Part shown: in pieces, positions 16,841 through 26,639 of the stretch
Layout of the letters: the number at the start of each line of letters is the position of its first letter
Position numbering within the stretch: the stretch's first letter is position 1
Assembly (NCBI GenBank): GCA_937127125.1
Contig: CAKZLO010000034.1
Span: forward strand, 329,257 to 393,256
DNA: 64,000 bases
Source of the DNA: an uncultured Ardenticatenia bacterium
GTDB lineage: Bacteria; Chloroflexota; Anaerolineae; 4572-78; NAK82
Reading direction: 5' to 3'
Translations under genes and position numbers: made by a program
Notes under the pieces: generated by a model
Databases searched by the model: none
Seen by the model: only the letters and a program-made list of their open reading frames with translations
What the model was told of the DNA's origin: nothing

Positions 16841-19438
16841 ATGGAAGGCTATCATGTAACGGTAATCGTCGCTGATATTGTGGCAGCATGCATTACTTCG
16901 AGCTTAGGCCTCTATGCCTGGAAGCGACGTGACGCTCGTGGCGCTATACCCTTCATTTTCATCATGTTCTTTGCAGCGTGGTGGACACTAGCCAACGCGC
17001 TCTACCTGGCCAGCAATGATGTGCCTGCTCAGCTGTTCTGGCGACGGGTGATGTTCATTGCTGTGGACGCGGAGCCGGTAGCTTGGCTTTGCCTTGCACT
17101 TATGTATGCTGGGCACGAATCTTATTGCAGGCTGCGAAATGTGGCTTTGTTGGGAGTAGTGCCACTGGCAACCACCATTGTGCACTGGATACGCGACGCC
17201 GACCCGCGCTATGTTGCGTGGGTCGAGAGTCTAAACATTGGCCACGTGCCGCCCCCACTGTACATGCCCTACGACCTTTGGTTCGTCGTTCATGCGATCT
17301 ACTGTTACATTCTGATGGTGCTTGGCGCAGCAATTCTGATTCACACAGTGGTAGTGCGGCCCAGCAGGCTCCATCGAGGGCAAGCGGTGATGCTCATCGT
17401 CGGCGCGATTATCCCACTCATATTAGACTTGCCGATGACGTTGGGTTGGGTCTCCTTGCCCGGCTTCGAGACAGCTCCCTTTGCTTTGACGATCACAGGG
17501 CTATGTTGGACTTATGGGTTGTTTCACTACCATCTATTTGATATTGTACCGGCTGCGCATCATGTGGTACTTGCCAACCTACCGGATGGTCTGATCGTGT
17601 TGGATGCGCAGGATCGTATTGTGGAGCTGAATCCACCTGCCGAGCGCCTACTACATGTGCATGCAAATCGTGTAATCGGAGACGTTGTTTCCAATTATAT
17701 ACCTAATTGGCCTGAGCTAATGGCAATGGCACGCCTCGGACCTGAAGCAAATCTGACAGATGTTACGATTGTGTTGGGAAACGGTAAAGCGGAGCGACCC
17801 GGCAAGTATCTAGATGTGCGTGTGTCCCCTGTGTTTGACCGACGCGGCAACCTGAAAGGACGCGTGTTGCTGCTGCGCGATATAGATCGCCGTGTGCATC
17901 TGGAGCATGCTCTGCGGCGACGTACTGCTCAGCTGGGAGCGTTGAGCCGGCTTGTGTTGCAGCTCTCTACTGAGCTGGAGCTACCTTCTCTGCTGAGCTT
18001 TATTGCGGAACAAGCGATGCGGCTGCTGGAGGGTACAGGTGCCGGACTGGCCCTCTATCGCCCCGAGCACGATGCTTTGGAGTGGGTAACATCGGCCGGG
18101 ATGGAAGAATTCCTGCCTTCACTGGGCACCTTAATCCGACGTGGTGAGAACCTAGTAGGCACAGTGTGGGCGACCGGACAGCCCTTGGTTCTGGACAACT
18201 ATCTGGAGTGGCCCCATTGCCTGTTGGTACTACCGGACGATGCTCCATTTGGGGCAACAGTAGCTGTGCCGGTGAGTTGGGGTGGTGAGATGATGGATGT
18301 GTTGGTGGTTGTCTCCAGAGCGGTGGGCGTATACTCATCAGCCGATGCTGATGTGTTAGCTCTGTTTGCAGCTTATGCAGGGATCGCCATCCGCAATGCA
18401 CAACTAATTGAGTCACTGCGCAACAGCGAACGTCGCTTCAGAGAGCTGGCTGATGCATTACCGGATACGGTCTTTGAGACGGATCGGCTAGGAATGCTCA
18501 CTTTCTTGAACCGTTGTGGCTGTGAGACATTCGGCTACTCGCCTGCCGATCTAGCGCGCGGAGTCCATGTTCTCAAGCTGCTGGCGTGTGAGGAACGTCG
18601 ACGCGCCTGGCGTGAATTACAGGCAGCTGTTGCGGGCAATATGAACATTGAGCTTACGGGGATGCGCAAAGACGGTAGCACTTTTCCTGTGTTGGTGCAC
18701 TCAATCTCGGTAGTATCCAACGAGAGTGTGACCGGCTACCGCGGCATCGTGGTGGACATTACAAGTCGGAAAAAGATGGAGAGAGAACTGCAAGACTCAC
18801 TCCGTGAAAAGGAGATACTCCTGAAGGAAATTCATCACCGCGTTAAGAACAACCTGCAGATGATTTCAAGTTTGCTGTATCTTCAAGCAGAGACGGTCGG
18901 GAACGAACAAGTGCGTAATGCCTTAGAAGAGAGTCAGCAGCGCATCAGGTCGCTGGCATTGCTTCACGAGAAGATGTACCGTTCACAAGCGTTGGCTGCA
19001 GTGAATTTCGGCCAATACGTGGAGAGCCTTGTCTATCAGCTGCGCGACGTGTATCGCGTTCACGCTCACGCAGTGCGGGTTGTCTGCCAGATAGAGGACG
19101 TGCGTTTAAGCTTGGATGTGGCTATTCCATGCAGTTTGATTGTCAACGAACTCGTATCAAACGCTTTCAAGCACGCGTTTCCATCAGGTGATGGAGGTCG
19201 CCTCGCCTCAGGAGATCATCCAGAGGTGCGTGTTGAGCTGCGTTGTGTCAACAGGGGAGAATGCTCTGTGCTTGTAAGCGATAATGGTATAGGGCTGCCA
19301 GCAGATCTCAACCCGGAAACAGTTAATTCACTGGGGTTGCGTATTGTCACTCTATTGACGCGACAACTCCGTGGCACGCTGCGCATAGAACGTGACGGCG
19401 GCACGAAGTTCACCATTGTGTTCCCAATAAAACAATAA
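16841..19438 (+). CDS. Membrane sensor histidine kinase (7TM-PAS-GAF-PAS-HisKA_2)
   Basis: 865 residues. Order of parts: seven membrane helices (1-230, 7TMR-HisK-like), PAS (about 235-345, LPDGLIVLDAQDRIVELN), GAF (about 375-525), second PAS (about 530-645, LPDTVFETDRLG), HisKA_2 with the phospho-acceptor region EIHHRVKNNLQMISS (His at 665/666) and a HATPase domain (NELVSNAFKHAF, DNGIGLP) to the end. HisKA_2 kinases often signal to response regulators with RNA-binding or small output domains rather than to OmpR types. No regulator gene is adjacent, so its partner is elsewhere. Signal unknown; two PAS and one GAF domain could bind small ligands, heme or flavin, but no ligand residues can be assigned. 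Confidence 0.9.
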   Translation: MEGYHVTVIVADIVAACITSSLGLYAWKRRDARGAIPFIFIMFFAAWWTLANALYLASNDVPAQLFWRRVMFIAVDAEPVAWLCLALMYAGHESYCRLRNVALLGVVPLATTIVHWIRDADPRYVAWVESLNIGHVPPPLYMPYDLWFVVHAIYCYILMVLGAAILIHTVVVRPSRLHRGQAVMLIVGAIIPLILDLPMTLGWVSLPGFETAPFALTITGLCWTYGLFHYHLFDIVPAAHHVVLANLPDGLIVLDAQDRIVELNPPAERLLHVHANRVIGDVVSNYIPNWPELMAMARLGPEANLTDVTIVLGNGKAERPGKYLDVRVSPVFDRRGNLKGRVLLLRDIDRRVHLEHALRRRTAQLGALSRLVLQLSTELELPSLLSFIAEQAMRLLEGTGAGLALYRPEHDALEWVTSAGMEEFLPSLGTLIRRGENLVGTVWATGQPLVLDNYLEWPHCLLVLPDDAPFGATVAVPVSWGGEMMDVLVVVSRAVGVYSSADADVLALFAAYAGIAIRNAQLIESLRNSERRFRELADALPDTVFETDRLGMLTFLNRCGCETFGYSPADLARGVHVLKLLACEERRRAWRELQAAVAGNMNIELTGMRKDGSTFPVLVHSISVVSNESVTGYRGIVVDITSRKKMERELQDSLREKEILLKEIHHRVKNNLQMISSLLYLQAETVGNEQVRNALEESQQRIRSLALLHEKMYRSQALAAVNFGQYVESLVYQLRDVYRVHAHAVRVVCQIEDVRLSLDVAIPCSLIVNELVSNAFKHAFPSGDGGRLASGDHPEVRVELRCVNRGECSVLVSDNGIGLPADLNPETVNSLGLRIVTLLTRQLRGTLRIERDGGTKFTIVFPIKQ

Positions 19439-19471
19439 TTAGATCATCTAGAGTAGTGTGGAGGGATTACT

Positions 19472-20512
19472 TTGCGATTAGCAATCATCGGTTTTGGCAC
19501 TGTTGGACAGGGGTTGGTCGAGATCCTCAGAGATAAAGGAGAGGATCTTCGACGCCAGTACGCTTTGGATGCTCGAGTTGTTGCTGTGTGTGACACAGCA
19601 AGAGGCTCTGTCTATCATCACGAAGGGCTGAGCCTGGAACAGTTGTTGGAAGCTGTGCAACGTTCCGGCTCAGTGGATGGATACCCTAATGTGACCGGTT
19701 TGGTGCGTGGCCTGGACAGCCTGAGCACCATTCGCGAGACAAATGCCGAGGTAATCGTAGAAACAACTTGGACTGACCTCGAGTCCGGCGAGCCAGCTGC
19801 AACCCACATTCGTACTGCCTTTCAGTCTGGTAAGCACGTGGTAACCAGCAATAAGGGCCCGGTAGCGCTAGCTTACAAGGAGCTGAGAGCATTAGCAGAT
19901 GCTAACGGTCTCAAATGGGGTATTGAGGGGACCGTTATGTCGGGCACGCCGGCATTACGTCTGGGGACCACAGCGCTGGCCGGCTGCACCATCCGTGAAG
20001 TGCGGGGCATCCTGAACGGCACCACTAACTTTATCCTCACAAGGATGGAAAATGGTGCAACATATGGTGAGGCGCTTACCGAAGCGCAGCAGCTAGGTTA
20101 TGCTGAAGCAGATCCCACCGCAGATGTGGAAGGTTATGATGCGCTTGGCAAGCTACTCATCCTGGCAGCAGTCGTGTTTGATCACCCCATTTCCGCCCGA
20201 CAGGTCAGTCGACAGGGCATCACCCATTTGTGTCCTGAGGATATTCGGCGTGCCCGAGAACAGGGGAAGCGCTGGAAGCTAATTGCCCAACTGCAACGTT
20301 CGGATGATGGAGTGCTCGCTACTGTAGCGCCTCAGATGATTGAGCTATCCCATCCACTAGCCGGGGTGAGTGGGGCGACCAACGCCATTACCTATGTCAC
20401 CGACTTGCTTGGTGAGGTTACCATAGTGGGCCCAGGAGCAGGTCGGCGCGAGACCGGCTTTGCGTTGCTGTCCGATCTGCTGGAGATTCGTCGCTCTGGC
20501 AGAAATAACTGA
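19472..20512 (+). CDS. hom: Homoserine dehydrogenase (short form)
   Basis: 346 residues. It reduces aspartate semialdehyde to homoserine with NAD(P)H, the branch step to threonine and methionine. Seen: nucleotide-binding IIGFGTVGQGL at 5-15, the GKHVVTSNKGPVALAYKEL segment, and the catalytic region ILNGTTNFILTRME followed by EAQQLGYAEADPTADVEGYD. The regulatory ACT domain of many homologues is missing, so direct threonine feedback is unlikely. TTG start with GGAGG 7 bases upstream. Confidence 0.93.
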   Translation: MRLAIIGFGTVGQGLVEILRDKGEDLRRQYALDARVVAVCDTARGSVYHHEGLSLEQLLEAVQRSGSVDGYPNVTGLVRGLDSLSTIRETNAEVIVETTWTDLESGEPAATHIRTAFQSGKHVVTSNKGPVALAYKELRALADANGLKWGIEGTVMSGTPALRLGTTALAGCTIREVRGILNGTTNFILTRMENGATYGEALTEAQQLGYAEADPTADVEGYDALGKLLILAAVVFDHPISARQVSRQGITHLCPEDIRRAREQGKRWKLIAQLQRSDDGVLATVAPQMIELSHPLAGVSGATNAITYVTDLLGEVTIVGPGAGRRETGFALLSDLLEIRRSGRNN

Positions 20513-20568
20513 CGCTGGGGCCATTATCCAACCTTGTTTTCCAATTGGGATGTTTTGTGCACCGATCC

Positions 20569-21753
20569 TTACTTCAGTTCTCCGCACACAAAGCGTCGTG
20601 CTGTCTCGGCCAGCACAGCCGTGCCCACAGGTAGGGCATCTTCATCGAGATCAAATGTGGCGGAGTGAATGTGGCGTGGTGGCCCTCCTGGGGTGCGAAT
20701 GCCAAGTCGCATGATCGCTCCCATGGTCACCTGAGACATATAGCCGAAGTCCTCGGCACCCATCGACTTCTGCTCCGATCCCACATTTTCAGGCCCTAAA
20801 AGATCGCGCGCTACTTGGCGCAGCCAGCCGACTACCTGCGGATGATTGTAGGTGGGTGCATATCCACGCTGAACGGTTAGCTGATAGTTACCACCCAGAC
20901 TGCGTACGATGTTTAGAGCTGTCTCCACTTCTTGGGTGAGCTGTCCGCGCACGTGTTCGTCAAAACTGCGCAGGGTGCCCTCCAGGTAGACTTCCTCGGG
21001 GATAACGTTGTTTGCCGTGCCCCCGCGTATGATGCCCAAGCTGACCACACAAGGTTGCAGTGGGGGGATTCGGCGTGAAGGAATGGTATACAGCGCGTTG
21101 AGCACAAAGGAGGTCATCCAGATCGGATCACAGGTTTGCTGAGGGTATGCGCCGTGTCCGCCATGTCCGATCACGCGAGCCCTGAAGGTATCCACTGCCG
21201 CGTTTACATAGCCCTCTCCTATGTTGACAGTGCCTGCATATAACGCGCCGTCCACATGCTGAGCGATGACTGCTTGTACCCCTTCCAATGCGCCATCGGC
21301 GATCATCCGCTGTGCCCCACTTAGGCCCTCTTCATCCTCCTTCTCTTCAGAGGGTTGGAACAGAAGACGCACCTCGCCCGGCAGTTCCAATGGCTGCAGG
21401 AGCAGCGCCACCCCTAACACCATCGCCACGTGGGCGTCATGACCGCAGGCGTGCATACGCCCTGCTACCTTCGAGGCGTACTCCACGCGGTTCTCCTCCT
21501 GAATGGGCAATGCGTCCATATCGGCGCGTATGGCGATAACGGGTCCATTTCCCTTACCTAGGTAACCGACCACTCCCGTGCGACCTACCCCGGTGCGCAC
21601 CTGAACACCTATGTCCTTCAATACGCGTGTTACCAGAGCTGCTGTCTCGTGTTCCTCGAAACCTAGCTCCGGGTGCTGATGAATGGCACGACGCCATGCA
21701 ACAAGTTGTTGCTTCACGGCTTGTGCTTGTTGTAGCATAGAGGTTTTTATCAC
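20569..21753 (-). CDS. M20D-family amidohydrolase (IAA-amino acid hydrolase / hippurate hydrolase type)
   Basis: 394 residues. Metal-dependent cytoplasmic hydrolase of N-acyl amino acids or related amides. Seen: HQHPELGFEE, the metal-binding MHACGHDAHVAM, the catalytic FQPSEEKEDE, and the later MGAEDFGYM. All expected ligand residues look intact. GTG 21753 follows GGAG by about 7 bases and gives the normal family length; the frame continues to 21912 without homology. Last gene of the minus-strand series recG-coaD-SRPBCC-amidohydrolase. Substrate cannot be told from sequence. Confidence 0.9.
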   Translation of the reverse strand: MIKTSMLQQAQAVKQQLVAWRRAIHQHPELGFEEHETAALVTRVLKDIGVQVRTGVGRTGVVGYLGKGNGPVIAIRADMDALPIQEENRVEYASKVAGRMHACGHDAHVAMVLGVALLLQPLELPGEVRLLFQPSEEKEDEEGLSGAQRMIADGALEGVQAVIAQHVDGALYAGTVNIGEGYVNAAVDTFRARVIGHGGHGAYPQQTCDPIWMTSFVLNALYTIPSRRIPPLQPCVVSLGIIRGGTANNVIPEEVYLEGTLRSFDEHVRGQLTQEVETALNIVRSLGGNYQLTVQRGYAPTYNHPQVVGWLRQVARDLLGPENVGSEQKSMGAEDFGYMSQVTMGAIMRLGIRTPGGPPRHIHSATFDLDEDALPVGTAVLAETARRFVCGELK

Positions 21754-21818
21754 GCTAACATCTCCACGTCGGATGGGATGATAGTATTTGCACAGAATAT
21801 CTCGGGGGCAAGCTCGTT

Positions 21819-22487
21819 TCAGATTGCCGCGGATGCTTCGGCTCGCTGCAGGATGCCTATTAGCATGCGCCTTTCCATGACGAAGAAGATGGGGTCCATT
21901 ATCCCCTGCCAAATTATCCAGTTGAACACGCCCGGTTTGTAACGCATACGATAACGCACAACCAGGCGCGTGGTGCTTTCTGGCTGTTCAGCGAGGAAGA
22001 AGGTCCAGCTGGAGTGGATACCGGCGGTCGGCAGCGCCCCGCCTCCTTGCAATACTAAGGTTTGCTGCGGCTGTATGGCTGCCACTTGAAAATATGGCGC
22101 CCCACTCGTTTCAGGAGCGAGATGGATTTTGTCTTGCGGTTCCAAATGTTGGAACTCCCATACGATGCGATCAGCGTTATGCATGTTGCAGCCGACCAGA
22201 TTCTCTAGGCGAGTATAGCTATAGAAACCACCACGTCCTTGTCCTATCTGTACCAGCCACGGCCACACGTCTGAAGCTGGTGCCCGTATGGTCACACCGC
22301 GCGTGGTGGTGATCTGTGGACACAACACCAGCTCATCACCGGGGAGATCTTGGACCACTTCGGCGTCTGTGGCGCCCCATCGGCGGTACCACCGGCGAAG
22401 AAGTGGGCTGAGCAAAACGAGGATCCCGATTGCCAAGGCGGCCAATATCTCCGCGGGCAAGCCGGGATCGAAACGGGGCTCGCGCAT
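21819..22487 (-). CDS. Membrane-anchored SRPBCC-fold protein
   Basis: 222 residues. One N-terminal membrane helix (about 10-30, AEILAALAIGILVLLSPLL) precedes a START/SRPBCC-like domain: RGVTIRAPASDVWPWLVQIG is the typical first strand-helix, followed by TRLENLVGCNMHNADRIV and later TWTFFLAE-like strands (SSWTFFLAEQPESTTRLVVR). Such domains bind hydrophobic ligands; related short proteins are common in actinobacteria and Chloroflexota with no assigned role. It lies 40 bases downstream of coaD on the same strand. Confidence 0.75.
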   Translation of the reverse strand: MREPRFDPGLPAEILAALAIGILVLLSPLLRRWYRRWGATDAEVVQDLPGDELVLCPQITTTRGVTIRAPASDVWPWLVQIGQGRGGFYSYTRLENLVGCNMHNADRIVWEFQHLEPQDKIHLAPETSGAPYFQVAAIQPQQTLVLQGGGALPTAGIHSSWTFFLAEQPESTTRLVVRYRMRYKPGVFNWIIWQGIMDPIFFVMERRMLIGILQRAEASAAI

Positions 22488-22527
22488 TAGATTTCTTTTC
22501 CCTTTCTTTTCTCTTGGCAGGCTGCAT

Positions 22528-23055
22528 TTAGTCCCGCACCGAGATTGTTTTTACCTTGCCGCCGCCGTCGCCACCTAAGGCGCGAATCTTCTCAAGCAGT
22601 GGCTTCAACACAATCTCAGGCACCATATCGCTTACATCTCCACCAGCAAAAGCTACTTCCTTCACCACGCTGGAGCTGAGGAAGAGATACTTCTGACTGG
22701 CCATCAGACATACTGTGTCGATTTTAGGATTGAGGTTGCGGTTGGTGAGTGCTAGCTGGAGCTCCCATTCAAAGTCCGAGACAGCACGCAACCCGCGCAC
22801 AATTACCGTGGCGTTCTGCTGGCGAGCGAATTCGACTGTCAGACCCGTGTACCGTTCGACGCGCACGTTGGGCAAATCGACCAGCACGTCGCGTGTCATC
22901 TGGTAACGTTCTTCGGGCGAAAACAGCAGGTTCTTGAGCGGGCGGTCGTAGACTCCTACAATTAGCTCGCCAAAGAGACCTGCGGCACGGGTCGCAATAT
23001 CGACATGGCCCAAGGTGATCGGGTCAAACGTAGCAGGGTAAATAGCTCGTATCAT
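22528..23055 (-). CDS. coaD: Phosphopantetheine adenylyltransferase
   Basis: 175 residues. Fourth step of coenzyme A synthesis: 4'-phosphopantetheine plus ATP gives dephospho-CoA and pyrophosphate. The nucleotidyltransferase motif ATFDPITLGHVDIA is near the start, RGLRAVSDFEWELQ and FLSSSVVKEVA are the other family signatures. A glycine-rich C-terminal tail (GGDGGGK) is an addition of about 15 residues. Only 5 bases separate it from recG. Confidence 0.95.
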   Translation of the reverse strand: MIRAIYPATFDPITLGHVDIATRAAGLFGELIVGVYDRPLKNLLFSPEERYQMTRDVLVDLPNVRVERYTGLTVEFARQQNATVIVRGLRAVSDFEWELQLALTNRNLNPKIDTVCLMASQKYLFLSSSVVKEVAFAGGDVSDMVPEIVLKPLLEKIRALGGDGGGKVKTISVRD

Positions 23056-23060
23056 AACGC

Positions 23061-25511
23061 TCAGCTCAAGTCCGTTGGCTTGCGCCAGAATTGGTGGACT
23101 TTCTGAGCCAGCAATTGATGTTCCGGCTGGCTCAAATCCGGGTCTTGGTGAAAGATGTCCTGTGCTTCCTCACGCGCGAGATGTAACAATGGCATGTCGC
23201 TTAGCTGGGCGACACGGATGTCGGGCAATCCACTCTGGCGTGTCCCGAAGAATTCTCCTGGCCCACGTAATTTCAGGTCCTCTTCTGCGAGCCGGAACCC
23301 ATCGTTGGTTTCGCTCACGATGCGCAGACGCGCTTCTGCCTCCGGTGTCGTGGCATCGGCCAGGAGTAAACAATAGCTTGGGTGTTCGCCACGGCCCACC
23401 CGTCCACGGAACTGGTGCAGCTGTGCCAATCCAAAGCGGTTGGCACCCTCCACCAGCATCACCGTTGCGTTAGGGACATCAATACCAACCTCCACCACAG
23501 CTGTCGAGACCAGAATGTGCAATTCACCGTCGCGGAAGCGGGTCATAACGGCATCCTTTTCCTCGGCACTCATCCGGCCATGCAACAGCCCCAACTTCAA
23601 ATCGGGGAATACCTCATTAGACAGGCGGACGTATTCTTCAACGGCCGATTTTGCTTCGATCTTGTCTGACTCTTCCACCAGAGGGCATATGATAAAAGCT
23701 TGGCGTCCTTGTTCTACCTGTGAACGGATAAAGCCATATGCACGTTCGCGCTCCAGAGGGGAGAGCCAGCGCGTGCGGATTTGTTGCCGCCCGGGTGGCA
23801 TCTCGTCGATGACGGACAGATCGAGGTCACCATACAGCGTTAATGCCAGTGAACGAGGAATAGGCGTGGCACTCATCACCAACATATGAGGGTTGTACCC
23901 CTTATTACGCAGTGCGGTGCGTTGCTGAACACCAAAGCGGTGTTGTTCGTCGATTACCACAAGGCGCAGGTCATGGAAATCTACTGTCTCCTGGATCAAC
24001 GCGTGAGTGCCAACCACCAACTTGACGCGGCCATTGGCAATATCTGGGTAGATGATCTCACGCTCTGCGGCGGGGGTGCTGCCGGTCAGCAGGCAGACAG
24101 AAAGATCGAGATCATTGCGTTTAGCGGCAAACGGCTCCAATAAACGAGTAATAGTCCGATAATGTTGCTCTGCCAGGATTTCGGTGGGTGCCATAATAGC
24201 ACTCTGGCCTCCATTGGCGGCTGTTACCACCATGGCGGCCAACGCCACTACTGTCTTGCCTGAACCTACATCCCCTTGCAGCAGCCGATTCATCGGCACT
24301 GTCTGCTCCAAATCCGTAATAAGCTCCTGTAGCACCCGATGTTGCGCGGCGGTCAACCCGAAGGGCAACGAAGCAATAAACTCCTCCAGCAAGACCTGAT
24401 CCATGCGCACAGGCCGACCGGGCTGAGAACGCCAACGGTGTCGCTGGCGCAGAACACCTAGCTGGATGAAAAGCAACTCATCAAAGGCAAGCCGGCGACG
24501 CGCTCTCTCGAGTGTTTCGGGATTGTCGGGGAAATGGATCTGTCGCAGTGCTTCTCCTAGATCTGGCATACCCAGCCGCCCGCGCCGTGTGGCAGGCAGG
24601 TGATCGAGCAAGCTCGGAGTGGCACTCCTAACCACCCGATCGAGTATGTCGCGTATCCACTTCTGGGTAATCCCCTCTGTGAGTGGGTAAACTGGCACCA
24701 GCCGCCCAGTGTGAATTTGCCGCCGATCCACCTCCTCCCATTCGGGATGCTGGAAGACCAAACGCCCCAGATACTGATCAACTTTCCCGCTCACTACGAT
24801 GGGTGTGCCGGGAAGCAGCTTATCCACCAACCACGGTTGGTTGAACCATATGATTTCCACGACGCCAGTACGATCGGACATGACGCAGCTGACTACCTTC
24901 TTGCCACTACGCGTCTCACGGGTGCGGCAACTCTGGATCACACCCAGAATGGTGACCTCTTCCCCATACTGAAGCTGATTGATAGTTTTGAGAGTGCGAT
25001 AATCGATATAACGGCGTGGATAGTGAGTGAGCAAGTCCCCTACAGTGTAAATATTCAAACGCGCCAGCTTCTCGGACATTGCCTTTTTGATGCCTGGCAG
25101 ACGTTCTACGGGTTCGTCTAGTCCTCTGAAATCACCGCCCGATCGACGGACGCCGCGTACTCGGACTTGCTGGGAAAGCGAAGGTGATTGGCTTCTTGGG
25201 GGTTTTTCTGCCACCGATGCACCGGGAAACGTCGCAGCATCAGCGGATGCTCTCTGATGATTGGCGATTTTTGTCAAAATAGCGTCGAGAAAGGGTGCCC
25301 GTTCGTGCGCTTCCAGTGAAGGATAGCGTCGCAAGAGCTCGGCAATCTCTTCGATGAGCTGGCGCTCTTCCTCACTAACAACCTGCGCCATTGCCTGCGG
25401 CGCCCAGGTATCAGAGAGCTTCTCCAAACCGCCGATAACTAAGCGGTTGTCACAACCACGTTGTTTTTCCTGGCTGAGCATTTTGTATAGAGTCTCAAAG
25501 GGGAATGACAT
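23061..25511 (-). CDS. recG: ATP-dependent DNA helicase RecG
   Basis: 816 residues, longer than the 690 of E. coli because of an N-terminal extension of about 130 residues rich in charged and Ser/Pro residues. RecG reverses stalled replication forks and processes branched DNA. Seen: wedge domain around GIKKAMSEKLARLNIYTVGDLLTHYPRRY, Walker A LLQGDVGSGKTVVALAA, DEQHRFGV (DExH motif), SATPIPRSLALTLYGDLD, and the C-terminal QFRGRVGRGEHPSYC and GTRQSGLPD. The extension resembles that of Chloroflexota and cyanobacterial RecG. First gene of the minus-strand group. Confidence 0.95.
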   Translation of the reverse strand: MSFPFETLYKMLSQEKQRGCDNRLVIGGLEKLSDTWAPQAMAQVVSEEERQLIEEIAELLRRYPSLEAHERAPFLDAILTKIANHQRASADAATFPGASVAEKPPRSQSPSLSQQVRVRGVRRSGGDFRGLDEPVERLPGIKKAMSEKLARLNIYTVGDLLTHYPRRYIDYRTLKTINQLQYGEEVTILGVIQSCRTRETRSGKKVVSCVMSDRTGVVEIIWFNQPWLVDKLLPGTPIVVSGKVDQYLGRLVFQHPEWEEVDRRQIHTGRLVPVYPLTEGITQKWIRDILDRVVRSATPSLLDHLPATRRGRLGMPDLGEALRQIHFPDNPETLERARRRLAFDELLFIQLGVLRQRHRWRSQPGRPVRMDQVLLEEFIASLPFGLTAAQHRVLQELITDLEQTVPMNRLLQGDVGSGKTVVALAAMVVTAANGGQSAIMAPTEILAEQHYRTITRLLEPFAAKRNDLDLSVCLLTGSTPAAEREIIYPDIANGRVKLVVGTHALIQETVDFHDLRLVVIDEQHRFGVQQRTALRNKGYNPHMLVMSATPIPRSLALTLYGDLDLSVIDEMPPGRQQIRTRWLSPLERERAYGFIRSQVEQGRQAFIICPLVEESDKIEAKSAVEEYVRLSNEVFPDLKLGLLHGRMSAEEKDAVMTRFRDGELHILVSTAVVEVGIDVPNATVMLVEGANRFGLAQLHQFRGRVGRGEHPSYCLLLADATTPEAEARLRIVSETNDGFRLAEEDLKLRGPGEFFGTRQSGLPDIRVAQLSDMPLLHLAREEAQDIFHQDPDLSQPEHQLLAQKVHQFWRKPTDLS

Positions 25512-25955
25512 CGGCCTGCATACCTCGAACCAGCGATTGACTGGCTGGTATGCATCTTAACACGGTGCCACAGGTGTGTCAATCTGAGAGCACCGCGAGA
25601 ACCGCAAGACTGACCTTCGGCACCATACAAGAGGATGATGTTACCACGAGCAAATGCTAGAGGATGGAAAGCAGTAAACCAGATAGTTAAGGAATCTGTG
25701 CTGTTAGATAAACGCACTCGGTGGGTCGCACCAAGCTATATTGACATAAGTTAAATCGCTGGAGGAAACCTGATCTCGCCTTGAGGGTGGTATATCCCTT
25801 TCATAGGAGATTCGTAGCCCGAGAGAGGTGAGCTAATTTTGGAGAAGAAGAGTGCAGCAGTAGAATGTTAAGAGAGACATCAGTAGAGTATTTGGATCTC
25901 ATGTTGGGGCTAAATATGTTCCTTGGTGATATACCTATGTGGACCGGGAAGGTGT
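25512..25955. other. Divergent intergenic region between recG and the two-component operon
   Basis: About 440 bases without a convincing gene. It must hold promoters for recG (leftward) and the response regulator (rightward). A consensus TTGACA occurs at 25741-25746 on the plus strand, but no good -10 follows at the right distance. A 92-codon frame on the minus strand here has no protein-like features. Confidence 0.4.
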
Positions 25956-26639
25956 ATGCCCAGTCGAAAGATATTGGTAATTGACGACGAACAGAACATT
26001 GTGGACCTGGTAGCCACCTATTTGCGCAAAGAAGGGTATCAGGTCCATACGGCTACAGATGGTGTCTCCGGGCTGAAGGCGGCGCGCTCCATCAAACCAG
26101 ATCTGGTGGTGTTGGATATCATGTTGCCTGGCATGGACGGTCTGGACCTGCTAGCGCAGCTGCGTCGGGAGTCGGACGTCTACGTGATATTGCTGACCGC
26201 CAGGTCGGATGAAACCGACAAGATTGTTGGTCTGACGGTGGGTGCTGATGATTACATCACCAAGCCGTTCAGTCCAAGGGAATTGGTGGCCCGTATCAAG
26301 GCGGCATTGCGTCGACTCCATGCAGGAGCGGGTACAAGATCTGCCACGCTCGCCTTTCGCCATGTACGCATCGATCCCGGCAGCAGGCAGGTCTGGGTAA
26401 ATGAAAAGCCAGTGATGCTGACTGCTATTGAGTTTGATCTGTTGCATGCGTTAGCTGAGCGTCGTGGTGTGGTGTTGAGCCGCGAGCAACTGCTGGAACG
26501 GGTGTGGGGCTATGATTTTTATGGAGAAGAGCGGGTAGTAGATGTCCACATCGGTCATATTCGCTCGAAGCTCGGCAATGAGCGTTTTATCGTGACAGTG
26601 CGCGGGGTGGGTTATCGATTCGAGGATGAAGATGTCTAA
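25956..26639 (+). CDS. OmpR/PhoB-family response regulator
   Basis: 227 residues. Receiver domain at 5-120 with acidic pair VIDDEQ, phospho-acceptor D54 in VVLDIMLPGMDG, and the conserved Lys in YITKPFSPREL; winged-helix output domain at about 130-225 ending in RFIVTVRGVGYRFEDE. The start is ATG 25956, with GGGAAGG just upstream, rather than 25923. Its last codons overlap the kinase gene by 14 bases. Probable target: the 11-base CTT(C/T)AA repeats in front of the SHOCT genes, as explained in that entry. Confidence 0.93.
   Translation: MPSRKILVIDDEQNIVDLVATYLRKEGYQVHTATDGVSGLKAARSIKPDLVVLDIMLPGMDGLDLLAQLRRESDVYVILLTARSDETDKIVGLTVGADDYITKPFSPRELVARIKAALRRLHAGAGTRSATLAFRHVRIDPGSRQVWVNEKPVMLTAIEFDLLHALAERRGVVLSREQLLERVWGYDFYGEERVVDVHIGHIRSKLGNERFIVTVRGVGYRFEDEDV

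Noticed and set aside
25439-25717. 92-codon frame on the minus strand upstream of recG
   Set aside because: It overlaps the start of recG in another frame, has no family features and a random-like composition.
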